From: CAWCDJ01 sp963836015
GTDB taxonomy: Bacteria; Acidobacteriota; Terriglobia; Bryobacterales; Bryobacteraceae
DNA: 64,000 nt
Assembly (NCBI GenBank): GCA_963836015.1
Contig: CAWIIF010000012.1
Location: forward strand, 124,001-188,000
Direction of reading: 5' to 3'
Part shown: positions 16,607 through 24,963 of the stretch, in pieces
Position numbering within the stretch: position 1 is the stretch's first letter
How the letters are laid out: every line of letters begins with the position of its first letter
Notes under the pieces: model-generated
What the model saw: the letters and a program-made list of their open reading frames with translations, nothing else
Told to the model about the DNA's origin: nothing
Database searches by the model: none
Program-made: the position numbers and the translations under genes

Positions 16607-17799
16607 CGGCCCAACCGGACCAGGGCGGACATTTCGGACCCTACGGCGGGCGGTACGTGCCGGAAGTGCTGATGGCTCCCATCGAGGAGTTGGAAAAGGC
16701 GTACCTGGCCGCGCGCGAAGATCCGGCGTTCCAGGCGGAGCTGGCCGACCTGCTGCACAATTATGCGGGACGTCCGACTCCACTCTACTTTGCCAGGCGG
16801 CTGAGCGAATCGCTGGGCGGCGCGCGCATCTGGCTGAAGCGCGAAGACCTTCTGCACACCGGCGCGCACAAAATCAATAACTGCCTGGGGCAGGCGCTGC
16901 TGGCCCGGCGCATGGGCAAGCGGCGCATCATCGCCGAGACCGGCGCGGGACAGCACGGCGTCGCCACCGCCACGGTCTGCGCACTGCTGGGCTTCGAATG
17001 CGTGGTCTACATGGGCGAGGAAGACATGCGGCGCCAGCGCCTGAACGTCTTCCGCATGCGCATGCTGGGCGCCAAGGTGGTGAGCGTGACCAACGGCAGC
17101 CGCACGCTCAAGGACGCGATCAGCGAAGCCATGCGCGATTGGGTCGCGAACGTCGGCGATACGCACTACCTGCTGGGCTCGGCGCTGGGCGCGCATCCCT
17201 ACCCGATGATGGTGCGCGATTTTCATAAGGTGATCGGCGAGGAGGCGCGCCGCCAGATTTTGGAAGCCGAGGGCCGGTTGCCGGACGCCGTCCTGGCCTG
17301 CGTGGGAGGGGGCAGCAATGCCATCGGGATCTTCCACGCCTTCGTTCGGGATGAGGCGGTGGCGCTGATCGGGGTGGAGGCGGGCGGACGCGGCGACGCG
17401 CTGGGCGAGCATGCCGCGCGTTATCGCGGCGGCGCGCCGGGCGTGCTGCAGGGCGCTTACAGCTACGTGCTGCAGGATGCCGACGGGCAGATCGCGCTGA
17501 CTCATTCGGTTTCGGCGGGCCTCGATTACGCCATGATCGGGCCGGAGCACGCGTGGCTGCACGACCGGCGGCGCGCGGAGTATACCGCTGCCTCCGATGC
17601 GGAGGCTCTCGCGGCGGCACGCCTGCTTTCGCGAACCGAGGGCATCCTGCCGGCGCTCGAATCCGCCCATGCGGTGGCCGAAGTGGTGCGGCGAGCCCCG
17701 GCGGCCAAGGAGAAGATTTTCGTGGTGAGCCTTTCGGGGCGCGGCGATAAAGACATCGATATCTACCGCGAGAACTTTCCGGAGCTGGACGCGAAATGA
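16603..17799 (+). CDS. trpB: Tryptophan synthase beta chain
   Basis: A 398-residue PLP enzyme condensing indole with serine, in an alpha2-beta2 complex with TrpA. It has GPYGGRYVPE at the N terminus, the PLP lysine in HTGAHKINN (Lys-90), ETGAGQHGVATA, the phosphate-binding loop GGGSNA, SVSAGLDY, and a C-terminal SLSGRGDKD. It is a TrpB1-type, standard-length protein. ATG at 16603 overlaps the trpF stop, and its stop overlaps trpA. Confidence 0.97.
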   Translation: MTAQPDQGGHFGPYGGRYVPEVLMAPIEELEKAYLAAREDPAFQAELADLLHNYAGRPTPLYFARRLSESLGGARIWLKREDLLHTGAHKINNCLGQALLARRMGKRRIIAETGAGQHGVATATVCALLGFECVVYMGEEDMRRQRLNVFRMRMLGAKVVSVTNGSRTLKDAISEAMRDWVANVGDTHYLLGSALGAHPYPMMVRDFHKVIGEEARRQILEAEGRLPDAVLACVGGGSNAIGIFHAFVRDEAVALIGVEAGGRGDALGEHAARYRGGAPGVLQGAYSYVLQDADGQIALTHSVSAGLDYAMIGPEHAWLHDRRRAEYTAASDAEALAAARLLSRTEGILPALESAHAVAEVVRRAPAAKEKIFVVSLSGRGDKDIDIYRENFPELDAK

Positions 17800-18599
17800 C
17801 GCGCATCGGCTGCTTATTCGAACGCCTGAAGCGCGACGGACGCAAAGGCCTGGTCGCGTACCTCACGGCGGGCGATCCATCGCCGGAGCGGACTCCCGCG
17901 CTGGTGGCGGCGCTGGTGCGCGGCGGCGCGGACCTGATCGAGCTGGGCGTGCCGTTCTCCGACCCGATCGCCGACGGTCCCGTAGTCCAGCAGGCGGGTG
18001 AGCGCGCGCTCAAGGCAGGGACTACGCTCGCCAAGGTGTTGGAGATCGCGCGCAAGATTCGCGAGCATTCGGAAGTGCCGCTGCTGTTGTTCACGTACCT
18101 GAACCCGGTGATGCGCTACGGCTTCGACCGGCTGGCCGCGGACGCGGCGCAGTCGGGTATCGACGGCTGCCTGCTGACGGATGCCTCGGTGGAGGAAGCG
18201 AAAGAATACGTGGCCGCGATGCATCGCCACGGGCTCGACACGGTATTCCTGGCGGCCCCCACCAGCACCGAACGCCGGCTCCGGCTGGTGGCCGAATATT
18301 CCAGCGGTTTCGTTTACCTGGTGTCGCGGACCGGCGTCACGGGCGAGCGGACATCGCTGTCGAACCAGGCGGCGCCGTTGATCCGCGCGATGCGCGCCAT
18401 CACCGATCTGCCCCTGGCCGTGGGGTTCGGCATCTCGAAGCCGGAGCACGTAGCCGAGTTGAGCAATGACGTGGACGCCGTGGTGGTGGGCAGCGCCATC
18501 GTCCGTGTGATCGAACAGAACCGCGATAACCCGGCGCTCGAAGACGAGCTGGAATCGTTCGCCCGCTCCCTGAAGAGCGGCTTCGGAGCGCGCGCATGA
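17796..18599 (+). CDS. trpA: Tryptophan synthase alpha chain
   Basis: A 267-residue TIM barrel that cleaves indole-3-glycerol phosphate to indole, channelled to TrpB. Catalytic residues are visible as Glu in LIELGVPFSDP and Asp in DPIADGPVVQ. Also seen are LLFTYLNPVMRYG, GCLLTDASVEE, FVYLVSRTGVTGERT and VGFGISKPEH. Overlaps of 4 bases at both ends place it inside a tightly coupled operon. Confidence 0.97.
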   Translation: MTRIGCLFERLKRDGRKGLVAYLTAGDPSPERTPALVAALVRGGADLIELGVPFSDPIADGPVVQQAGERALKAGTTLAKVLEIARKIREHSEVPLLLFTYLNPVMRYGFDRLAADAAQSGIDGCLLTDASVEEAKEYVAAMHRHGLDTVFLAAPTSTERRLRLVAEYSSGFVYLVSRTGVTGERTSLSNQAAPLIRAMRAITDLPLAVGFGISKPEHVAELSNDVDAVVVGSAIVRVIEQNRDNPALEDELESFARSLKSGFGARA

Positions 18600-18898
18600 A
18601 CGAGAACGAGGCCCGGCACAAGCTGGAGGAGTTCCGCGTGCTGATCGACGATGTGGACCGGCGCATCGTGGAACTGCTGAATGAGCGCACGCGCGTGGTG
18701 GAAGAGATCGGCCGCGTCAAGCGCGAAGCGCAACTTCCGGTCTACGAGCCGAAGCGCGAAGACCAGGTTTTCGCCAATATCAAGGGATCGAATCACGGGC
18801 CGCTCAGCCCGGAAGCCGTGCGCGGCATCTTCGAGCGCATTATTGACGAGATGCGCAAGATCCAGCGGCTAAAAATCGTGGCGGACGGAGACAGGTAA
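18596..18898 (+). CDS. Chorismate mutase (AroQ class)
   Basis: A 100-residue all-helical protein matching AroQ chorismate mutases, which convert chorismate to prephenate for Phe and Tyr. The first helix shows the classic pattern (LEEFRVLIDDVDRRIVELL, then ERTRVVEEIGRVKRE) and continues with VYEPKREDQVFANI and the C-terminal helix AVRGIFERIIDEMRKIQR. It is monofunctional. It overlaps trpA (ATGA), and its TAATG junction with the DAHP synthase gene suggests the two enzymes are made together. Confidence 0.92.
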   Translation: MNENEARHKLEEFRVLIDDVDRRIVELLNERTRVVEEIGRVKREAQLPVYEPKREDQVFANIKGSNHGPLSPEAVRGIFERIIDEMRKIQRLKIVADGDR

Positions 18899-19911
18899 TG
18901 CTAGTCGTAATGCAGGAAGGAGCGACCGAACAGCAGGTCCAGGCGGTAATCGACCGGCTGACGGACCTGGGGTTCGACGTGCATCGCTCCACCGGTGTGG
19001 TCCATACGCTGCTCGGCGGCGTGGGCGGCACGGACGATTTCGATCTCGGCATCTTCGAAGTGATGGAGGGCGTCAAAGAGGCGCACCGCATCATTTCGCC
19101 TTACAAGCTGGCAAGCCGCGGCTTCCGGCCAGAGGGCACGCGGGTGCGCGTCGGTGGCGTGGAGATCGGCGGAGATCGCGTGGTGGTGATGGCCGGCCCT
19201 TGCAGCGTGGAAAACCGCGACCAGATCGAGCGATCGGCCGAGGTGGTGGCGGCCGCCGGCGCGTCCGTGCTTCGCGGCGGAGCTTTCAAGCCGCGCAGCT
19301 CGCCCTACAGCTTTCAGGGCTTGGGCGAAGAAGGCCTGCGGCTGATGCGCGAAGCGGCCGACCGGCGCGGGCTGCTGGTGGTCAGCGAAGTGATGGACAG
19401 CTCGCAGATTTCGCTGGTGGCCCAATATGCCGACATCCTGCAGGTGGGCGCGCGCAACATGCAGAACTTCAACCTGCTGCGCGACCTGGGCAAGCTGCGG
19501 AAGCCGGTGCTGCTGAAACGCGGGATTTCGGCCACCATCGAAGAGCTGCTGCTTTCCGCGGAGTACATCCTGGCCGGGGGAAATTACGATGTCATCCTGT
19601 GCGAACGAGGGATTCGCACCTTCGAGACGTACACGCGGAACACCATGGACATCTCGGCCATCCCCGTGGTGAAGAAGCTCTCGCACCTGCCGATGATGGC
19701 CGACCCCTCGCACGGCACGGGGCGGCGCGACAAGGTGGCGCCCATGGCGCGCGCGGCTGTGGCGGCGGGCGCGGACGGGTTGCTGGTGGAGGTGCATCCG
19801 AATCCGGATCGTGCGCTGAGCGATGGCGCGCAATCCCTCAAGCCGGAGCAGTTCGAAGAATTGATGAGCCAGTTGCGGATCATCGCGCCGGCGGTGGGCC
19901 GCACGATCTGA
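18898..19911 (+). CDS. aroF: 3-deoxy-7-phosphoheptulonate (DAHP) synthase, type I-beta
   Basis: A 337-residue enzyme for the first shikimate-pathway step (phosphoenolpyruvate plus erythrose 4-phosphate). Residues 1-70 form the ferredoxin-like regulatory domain of Thermotoga-type enzymes (MLVVMQEGATEQQVQAVIDR, LGIFEVMEGVKEAHRII), usually the site of Tyr/Phe inhibition. The barrel follows with VVMAGPCSVE, LRGGAFKPRSSPYSFQG, LQVGARNMQNF, VLLKRG, YDVILCERGIRTFE and DPSHGTGRRD. Start codon overlaps the chorismate mutase stop (TAATG). Confidence 0.95.
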   Translation: MLVVMQEGATEQQVQAVIDRLTDLGFDVHRSTGVVHTLLGGVGGTDDFDLGIFEVMEGVKEAHRIISPYKLASRGFRPEGTRVRVGGVEIGGDRVVVMAGPCSVENRDQIERSAEVVAAAGASVLRGGAFKPRSSPYSFQGLGEEGLRLMREAADRRGLLVVSEVMDSSQISLVAQYADILQVGARNMQNFNLLRDLGKLRKPVLLKRGISATIEELLLSAEYILAGGNYDVILCERGIRTFETYTRNTMDISAIPVVKKLSHLPMMADPSHGTGRRDKVAPMARAAVAAGADGLLVEVHPNPDRALSDGAQSLKPEQFEELMSQLRIIAPAVGRTI

Positions 19912-19912
19912 A

Positions 19913-20752
19913 ATGAAAAAGGTAGCAATTGTCGGGACAGGTCTGATCGGCGCATCGTTTGGCCTGGCGCTGCGCGTGGCGGGGTTCGATGGCGAGATCG
20001 TGGGGGTCAGCTCGGAGCGCGCGCTGGCCGGAGCTCTGGAGGTAGGGGCAGTCGATCGCGCCGCGCCCCTGGCCGAAGCGGTGGGCGAGGCGGACGTGGT
20101 TTTTCTCTCGCAGACCATCGGCCGGATTCTCGACACCATCCGCCATCTGGATCCGCTGGTGAAGCCGGGGGCGCTGGTGACCGACGCCGGCAGCACCAAG
20201 AGCGAGATCGTGGACACGGCGCTGCAGAGCATCACGCGATGCCAGTTTCTGGGCGGCCATCCGATGGCCGGCAAGGAGTCGCGCGGCCCGCAATCGGCCG
20301 AGGCCGGGCTCTTCCAGGGGCGGCCCTGGGTGCTCACGCCGACTGAGCCGGCGGAACTCGAGACGGACGCGGCCGGTGAATTCGCGGACTGGCTGGAGCG
20401 GATCGGAGCGCGCCAGGTGGTGCTCGATGCCGCGGAGCACGACCGCCTCGTGGCGATGACTTCGCACCTGCCGCAACTGGCGTCCACGGCCCTCGCCGCA
20501 ACCCTGGCCGATACGCGCGGAACCGAGGTCTCAGGGTCCGGCCTGATGGACATGACGCGGCTGGCGCTCAGCTCCTACGATCTCTGGCGCGACATCCTGG
20601 CGACCAATGCCGGGCACATCGAGCGCGCGCTCGCGGCGTACATCCAGGAGCTCGAACACATTCGGGAGAACCTGCGGACCCGGCAGTTGCAGGAAGAGTT
20701 CGAGCGCGGTGCGCGGCTGGCGGAGAAATTGCGGCGAGCGCGCCAGGACTGA
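19913..20752 (+). CDS. tyrA: Prephenate dehydrogenase
   Basis: A 279-residue NAD(P)-dependent enzyme making 4-hydroxyphenylpyruvate, the tyrosine precursor. It begins with a Rossmann motif, VAIVGTGLIGASFGLALR. It continues with DVVFLSQTIGRILDTI, VTDAGSTKSEIV, the active-site FLGGHPMAGKESRGPQSA containing the conserved His, and SHLPQLASTALAATL, then a helical dimerisation domain. No ACT domain is fused, so feedback control is less obvious. It begins one base after the DAHP synthase stop. Confidence 0.94.
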   Translation: MKKVAIVGTGLIGASFGLALRVAGFDGEIVGVSSERALAGALEVGAVDRAAPLAEAVGEADVVFLSQTIGRILDTIRHLDPLVKPGALVTDAGSTKSEIVDTALQSITRCQFLGGHPMAGKESRGPQSAEAGLFQGRPWVLTPTEPAELETDAAGEFADWLERIGARQVVLDAAEHDRLVAMTSHLPQLASTALAATLADTRGTEVSGSGLMDMTRLALSSYDLWRDILATNAGHIERALAAYIQELEHIRENLRTRQLQEEFERGARLAEKLRRARQD

Positions 20753-20753
20753 C

Positions 20754-22043
20754 ATGCAAAAACGGATCTCCCCCGCTTCCAGGCTCTCGGGCAGCATTGC
20801 GCTGCCCGGCGATAAATCGATCTCGCACCGCTATGCGATGATCGCCGCGATCGCCGAGGGCCCCTCGCACATTCAGAACTACTCCACCGGCGCGGACTGC
20901 CATTCCACGCTGGGCTGCCTCCGCGCCCTGGGCATCGACATCTCCGGCGAAGGGACCGAATTCACGGTCCACGGCCGGGGTCTCGACGGATTGCGCGCGC
21001 CCGCCGGCGACCTCGATGCCGGCAACTCGGGCTCGACTATCCGGATGCTCTCCGGCATTCTGGCAGCGCAGCCGTTCCCGACCCGCATCGCGGGCGACGA
21101 ATCGCTCTCGCGGCGGCCCATGCAGCGCATCATGAAGCCGCTGGCCGCGATGGGCGCGCACATCCAGGCGCGCGAAGACAAGTTTCCGCCGCTCGAAATC
21201 CACGGCGCCAAGCTGCGGCCGATTCAATACGACCTGCCGGTGCCGAGCGCGCAAGTGAAGACCTGTGTCCTCTTCGCCGGGCTGTTTGCCGAAGGCGAGA
21301 CCTCGGTCATCGAGCCGGTGCGTTCGCGCGACCACACCGAAATAGCCCTGCGCGAGTTCGGCGCCGACCTCACGGCCCACCGCGGCAGGATCACGCTCGC
21401 CGGCCGGCCCACGCTGACCGGCCGCGAACTGGTGGTGCCGTCGGACCTTTCTTCGGCGGCGTTCTTCCTGGCGGCCGCCCTGCTCGTGCCCGGTTCGCGA
21501 CTCTCGATCCGCGGCGTGGGGCTGAACCCCACGCGGTCGGCGCTGCTCGATTTCCTGATCGGGATGGGGGCGAACATCCGCGTCCCCGACCTCGAAAGCC
21601 GCAATGGCGAGCTGGTTGGTGAAATCATCGTGGAACACTCTTCGCTGCGGGGAGGCATAATCGAAGGCGCCCTGACCGCCGCGCTCATCGACGAGATCCC
21701 CGTGCTGGCCGTGCTGGGCGCCGCCACCGAGCAGGGGCTCACTGTGCGCGACGCCTCGGAGCTGCGCATCAAGGAGACGGACCGCATCCGGACGGTGGTC
21801 GAGAACCTCCGCCGTCTCGGTGTGGCCGCGGAAGAAGCGCCCGACGGCATGGTGATCCCCGGCCGCCAGAAGTTCCACGCGGCCGAGTTCGACTCGTTCG
21901 GCGACCACCGCGTTGCCATGGCGTTCGCGGTCGCGGCGCTGCGGGCCGACGGCGATTCGGTGATCCAAGGGGCGGAGGCGGCGTCGGTATCGTTTCCCGA
22001 GTTCTGGGACACGCTCTCAAGTTGCGTTGAGTTCCACGATTAG
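20754..22043 (+). CDS. aroA: 3-phosphoshikimate 1-carboxyvinyltransferase (EPSP synthase)
   Basis: A 429-residue two-domain enzyme producing EPSP from shikimate 3-phosphate and PEP. Signatures: LPGDKSISHRYAMIAAIAEG, DAGNSGSTIRMLSG, RPMQRIMKPLAAMGA, SAQVKTCVLFAGLFAEG, SSAAFFLAAALLVPGS, ELRIKETDRIRTV and FGDHRVAMAFAVAAL. The ATG at 20754 is right after the tyrA stop, although the frame is open further upstream. Last gene of the supraoperon; its 3' end overlaps the convergent holB by 27 bases. Confidence 0.96.
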   Translation: MQKRISPASRLSGSIALPGDKSISHRYAMIAAIAEGPSHIQNYSTGADCHSTLGCLRALGIDISGEGTEFTVHGRGLDGLRAPAGDLDAGNSGSTIRMLSGILAAQPFPTRIAGDESLSRRPMQRIMKPLAAMGAHIQAREDKFPPLEIHGAKLRPIQYDLPVPSAQVKTCVLFAGLFAEGETSVIEPVRSRDHTEIALREFGADLTAHRGRITLAGRPTLTGRELVVPSDLSSAAFFLAAALLVPGSRLSIRGVGLNPTRSALLDFLIGMGANIRVPDLESRNGELVGEIIVEHSSLRGGIIEGALTAALIDEIPVLAVLGAATEQGLTVRDASELRIKETDRIRTVVENLRRLGVAAEEAPDGMVIPGRQKFHAAEFDSFGDHRVAMAFAVAALRADGDSVIQGAEAASVSFPEFWDTLSSCVEFHD

Positions 22044-23042
22044 CGAATCGAGCGCGATGGTCTTCTGAATGTTGCGGCGGATCAGGCGCGCGATCTCGTC
22101 CACCTTTGCCACGGCCTGCCGGATCCACGCGAATTCCACCTTGGCGGCGATGGCTTCGAGCTCGCGCCGGATGTCGTCGTTGCGGATCTCGCCCGCGCCT
22201 GTGTGCAGCACCAGCAGGTCGCGCAGGAGGTCGTAGAGTACCTTCAGGTAGTGATCGAGCTTCTCGCTCTTGCTGCGCCCGAGGGCTTCCGAAACCGGTA
22301 CCCACGCGCCGAACGGGGCGAGACCGGCCGCCGTCTTCAGCAGTGCCAGCATAGCGGCCCGGCGCTTATCGTAGGCTTCCAGGTCGAGCGAGATCGCGAC
22401 CCCCGGGCTGCCCGCCGCCAGCGGCACGCGCCGCTCCGGACGGTCGAGGCCGCGCGATTTCACGAACTCGCGCATCTCTTCTTTGCCGAGCGGCGCGAAT
22501 TGGAACGGCACCGAACGCGACCGGATGGTGGGCAGAAGGTCGTAGGCGTTCTCGGCCGTCATGATCACCACCAGGTGGTCGGGCGGCTCTTCGAGCGTCT
22601 TCAGGAGGGAGTTGGCGGCCTGGTCGTTGGCGCGGTCCACATGGTCGATCAGGAAGACGCGCCGTTTGCCCCGGTTCGGCAGGAATTGGGCCCGCTCTTT
22701 GAGCAGGCGGGTCTGCTGGATGGAGATCTGGCGCAGCGGGCCGTCCGGCGCGAAGGTGACGAAATCCGGATGGGACGCGAACAGCAGCGGATCCTCGTTG
22801 CGCTTCTCGGCCGGCCAGCGCTCGCGCCCCGCCACAATTTCCAGGTTGTCAGGCAGGCTGAGGTCGTCCCGTTCGATCAGCTCCGCGTGGTGCAGCAGGC
22901 GGGCGCCCAGCCGGCGCGCCAGCGTGGCCTTGCCGACGCCTTCGGGACCGGAAAAGAGCAGCGTCTGGGCCAGACGCTCCTGCGCCAGCATCTGTTCGAG
23001 CGCCTGCGTGACGTGCGGGTTCCCCCAGAAGTTCTCAAACAT
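22017..23042 (-). CDS. holB: DNA polymerase III delta-prime subunit
   Basis: A 341-residue AAA+ clamp-loader subunit. Walker A is SGPEGVGKATLARRLG; a later segment KRRVFLIDHVDRANDQAANS carries the Walker B region and sensor, followed by LLKTLEEPPDHLVVIM and TIRSRSVPFQF, the delta-prime version of the SRC motif with Ser for Cys. The cysteine zinc module of E. coli delta-prime is absent. Start ATG at 23042 gives the usual FENFWGNPHVTQALEQML beginning and overlaps the end of tmk by 8 bases, forming a replication operon. Confidence 0.92.
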   Translation of the reverse strand: MFENFWGNPHVTQALEQMLAQERLAQTLLFSGPEGVGKATLARRLGARLLHHAELIERDDLSLPDNLEIVAGRERWPAEKRNEDPLLFASHPDFVTFAPDGPLRQISIQQTRLLKERAQFLPNRGKRRVFLIDHVDRANDQAANSLLKTLEEPPDHLVVIMTAENAYDLLPTIRSRSVPFQFAPLGKEEMREFVKSRGLDRPERRVPLAAGSPGVAISLDLEAYDKRRAAMLALLKTAAGLAPFGAWVPVSEALGRSKSEKLDHYLKVLYDLLRDLLVLHTGAGEIRNDDIRRELEAIAAKVEFAWIRQAVAKVDEIARLIRRNIQKTIALDSLIVELNAT

Positions 23043-23673
23043 AGCGGCTGACCACGCCCCACACTTCGCTCTCGATTTCGTCAATCCCGGCGCGTCCGTT
23101 CACCATCCTGACGCGCTCCGGCTCGGCTGCCGCCAGCGCGTGGTAGGCCTGGTAGACCTTCCGGTGAAACTCCAGCGACTGGTCGTCCATGCGGGTCTCG
23201 CAGTGCGGTTCGGCTACATTGCGCGCCCGCGCCCGGGCCAGGCTGGCTTCGGCATCCACATCCACCAGGATGGTGAGGTCGGGCTTGATGCCGCGGCAGG
23301 CGATGCGGTCGAGCGCCATGACGGCCTCGGCGCCCAGGCCCCGTCCGTACCCCTGGTAGACCAGGGAGGAATCCGTAAAGCGGTCGGACAGCACGATTTC
23401 CCCCCGCTCGAGGGCCGGCAGGATCCACTCGTCCATATTCTGGGCGCGGGAGGCGAAGTAGAGCAGCAGCTCGGTGGTCGGGCTAAGCTCCTGATTGGCC
23501 GAATCGAGCAGGATCCGGCGGATCTTCTGCGCGATCGGGGGGCCGCCCGGCTCGACCGTCTCGAGGACCGTCCGGCCCATCGTCCGCAGCCGCTCCGCCA
23601 GGCGGTGCATTTGGGTGGTCTTGCCGGAACCGTCCATTCCTTCGAAAGTGATGAAGAGGCCGCGTTTATCCAC
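23035..23673 (-). CDS. tmk: Thymidylate kinase
   Basis: A 212-residue P-loop kinase phosphorylating dTMP to dTDP. P-loop FEGMDGSGKTTQ, the DR motif VLSDRFTDSSLVYQGYGRGL, the lid region and LTILVDVDAEASLARARAR are all present. A GTG at 23673 is preferred because the core beta strand (GLFITFEG) starts within six codons, while the frame extends upstream to 23733. AAGGT lies 7-8 bases before this GTG. A consensus DnaA box overlaps the start codon. Downstream holB overlaps by 8 bases. Confidence 0.93.
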   Translation of the reverse strand: MDKRGLFITFEGMDGSGKTTQMHRLAERLRTMGRTVLETVEPGGPPIAQKIRRILLDSANQELSPTTELLLYFASRAQNMDEWILPALERGEIVLSDRFTDSSLVYQGYGRGLGAEAVMALDRIACRGIKPDLTILVDVDAEASLARARARNVAEPHCETRMDDQSLEFHRKVYQAYHALAAAEPERVRMVNGRAGIDEIESEVWGVVSRYV

Positions 23674-23674
23674 A
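23666..23674 (+). promoter_or_regulatory. Perfect DnaA box over the tmk start codon
   Basis: TTATCCACA, the exact consensus DnaA box, covers the GTG start of tmk and lies 12 bases downstream of the tmk -10. DnaA bound there could block initiation of the tmk-holB operon. Occupancy is not shown. Confidence 0.45.
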
Positions 23675-23685
23675 GTGAAGACCTT

Positions 23686-23691
23686 ATTGTA
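23686..23691 (-). promoter_or_regulatory. -10 element before tmk
   Basis: TACAAT on the minus strand (5 of 6 consensus) ends 12 bases before the GTG start of tmk. No convincing -35 hexamer at the standard distance. Confidence 0.4.
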
Positions 23692-23847
23692 CCGGGTGTC
23701 GGAGGGGGTTCGCGCCCAATGGCGATGGGGCAAATGCCCCAGTTCTGGATATTCAGAGTCCGAATTGTGGAATTTCTCTGCGTGTTTTCAGCACCGGTGA
23801 CCGTGGTCACGGAAATGCAGATAAGAATCGTCCAGATTGGAGAAGAG

Positions 23848-24915
23848 ATGAACTTCGATCAGTCCCCGATGCTTGTGATCTGGGAAGTAACCCAGGCCTG
23901 CGACCTGGCATGTGTGCACTGCCGCGCTTCCGCCCAGTCGGAGCGAAACTCCGACGAGTTGACGACCGAGCAGGGATTCCGCCTGCTCGACGAGATCCGC
24001 CGTTTCGGCGAGCCGCTGATGGTATTTACGGGCGGCGACCCCTTGAAGCGGCCCGACCTGTTCGAGTTGATCCGCCACTCGGTGGAGATCGGGCTGCGCA
24101 CCAACGTGACGCCCAGCGCCACTCCGCTGCTGACGCCCGAGGCCATCGACGGATTCAAAGCCGCCGGCATTTCGCGCATGGCGATCAGCGTGGACGGCCA
24201 CGACGCCGCCTCGCACGACGATTTTCGCGGCATTCCCGGAACCTTCGACCGAGCCATGCTGGCCTTGCGGCACGCGCGCGATATCGGGCTCGACACCCAA
24301 TTCCAGACGACGGTGACCCGGCGCAATATGGCGCACCTGCCGGAGATCGCCGAAATCGTCCGGGAAGTGCGCTCGAAGATGTGGAGCCTGTTCTTCCTGA
24401 TCGTGACCGGCCGCGCGCTGGAGAACGACGACCTGCTAGCGGAAGAGTACGAGAAGGTCTTCGAGTTCATGTACGATCTGTCGAAGACCGCGCCTTTCGG
24501 CATCAAGACCACGGAAGCCATGCACTACCGGCGCTACGTGGCGCAGCGGATTCGCGCCGAGCACGGCCCCACCGAGAACGAAAGCGCGAAGGGCGTGGCC
24601 TTCCGGACGGCCGGAGTGAGCGACGGCAAAGGCTTCGTCTTCGTCTCGCACAAGGGCGAGATCTATCCCAGCGGCTTTCTCCCGGTGAGCGGCGGCAACG
24701 TGCTGAACAGCTCACTGACGGATGTCTATCGCAATTCGGACCTCTTCCGCACCTTGCGCGACACCAGCCAGCGCGAAGGCAAGTGCGGCATTTGCGAATA
24801 CCAGAAGATCTGCGGCGGATCCCGCTCCCGGGCCTACGCCCTGACCGGCGACTTCCTGGCGGAAGATCCGCGCTGCACGTACCAACCGCATTTAGCTGAC
24901 GCCGTGGTGGGCTGA
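23848..24915 (+). CDS. Radical SAM/SPASM protein (AhbD/NirJ-like, TIGR04053-type)
   Basis: A 355-residue radical SAM enzyme. The 4Fe-4S motif CDLACVHC (Cys18, 22, 25) binds SAM. The barrel follows (PLMVFTGGDPLKRPDLFELI, ISVDGHDAASHDDFRG). A C-terminal SPASM-type region has Cys313, 316, 322 and 343 (CGICEYQKICGG) for a second cluster. The segment order resembles heme d1/alternative heme (AhbD, NirJ) and TIGR04053 proteins. No other heme genes are nearby, so substrate is open. Start ATG 23848 follows GGAGAAG; an in-frame ATG at 23815 is possible. Confidence 0.85.
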   Translation: MNFDQSPMLVIWEVTQACDLACVHCRASAQSERNSDELTTEQGFRLLDEIRRFGEPLMVFTGGDPLKRPDLFELIRHSVEIGLRTNVTPSATPLLTPEAIDGFKAAGISRMAISVDGHDAASHDDFRGIPGTFDRAMLALRHARDIGLDTQFQTTVTRRNMAHLPEIAEIVREVRSKMWSLFFLIVTGRALENDDLLAEEYEKVFEFMYDLSKTAPFGIKTTEAMHYRRYVAQRIRAEHGPTENESAKGVAFRTAGVSDGKGFVFVSHKGEIYPSGFLPVSGGNVLNSSLTDVYRNSDLFRTLRDTSQREGKCGICEYQKICGGSRSRAYALTGDFLAEDPRCTYQPHLADAVVG

Positions 24916-24948
24916 CCGGGGGACGGCGGCCGGCCTGAGAAAGTCACA

Positions 24949-24957
24949 TGCTAGATT
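24949..24957 (+). promoter_or_regulatory. Extended -10 before the membrane glycosyltransferase
   Basis: TGCTAGATT fits TGn-TANNNT and ends 6 bases before the ATG at 24964, placing the predicted transcription start at or next to the start codon. A GAGGG lies in between. Confidence 0.4.
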
Positions 24958-24963
24958 CGAGGG

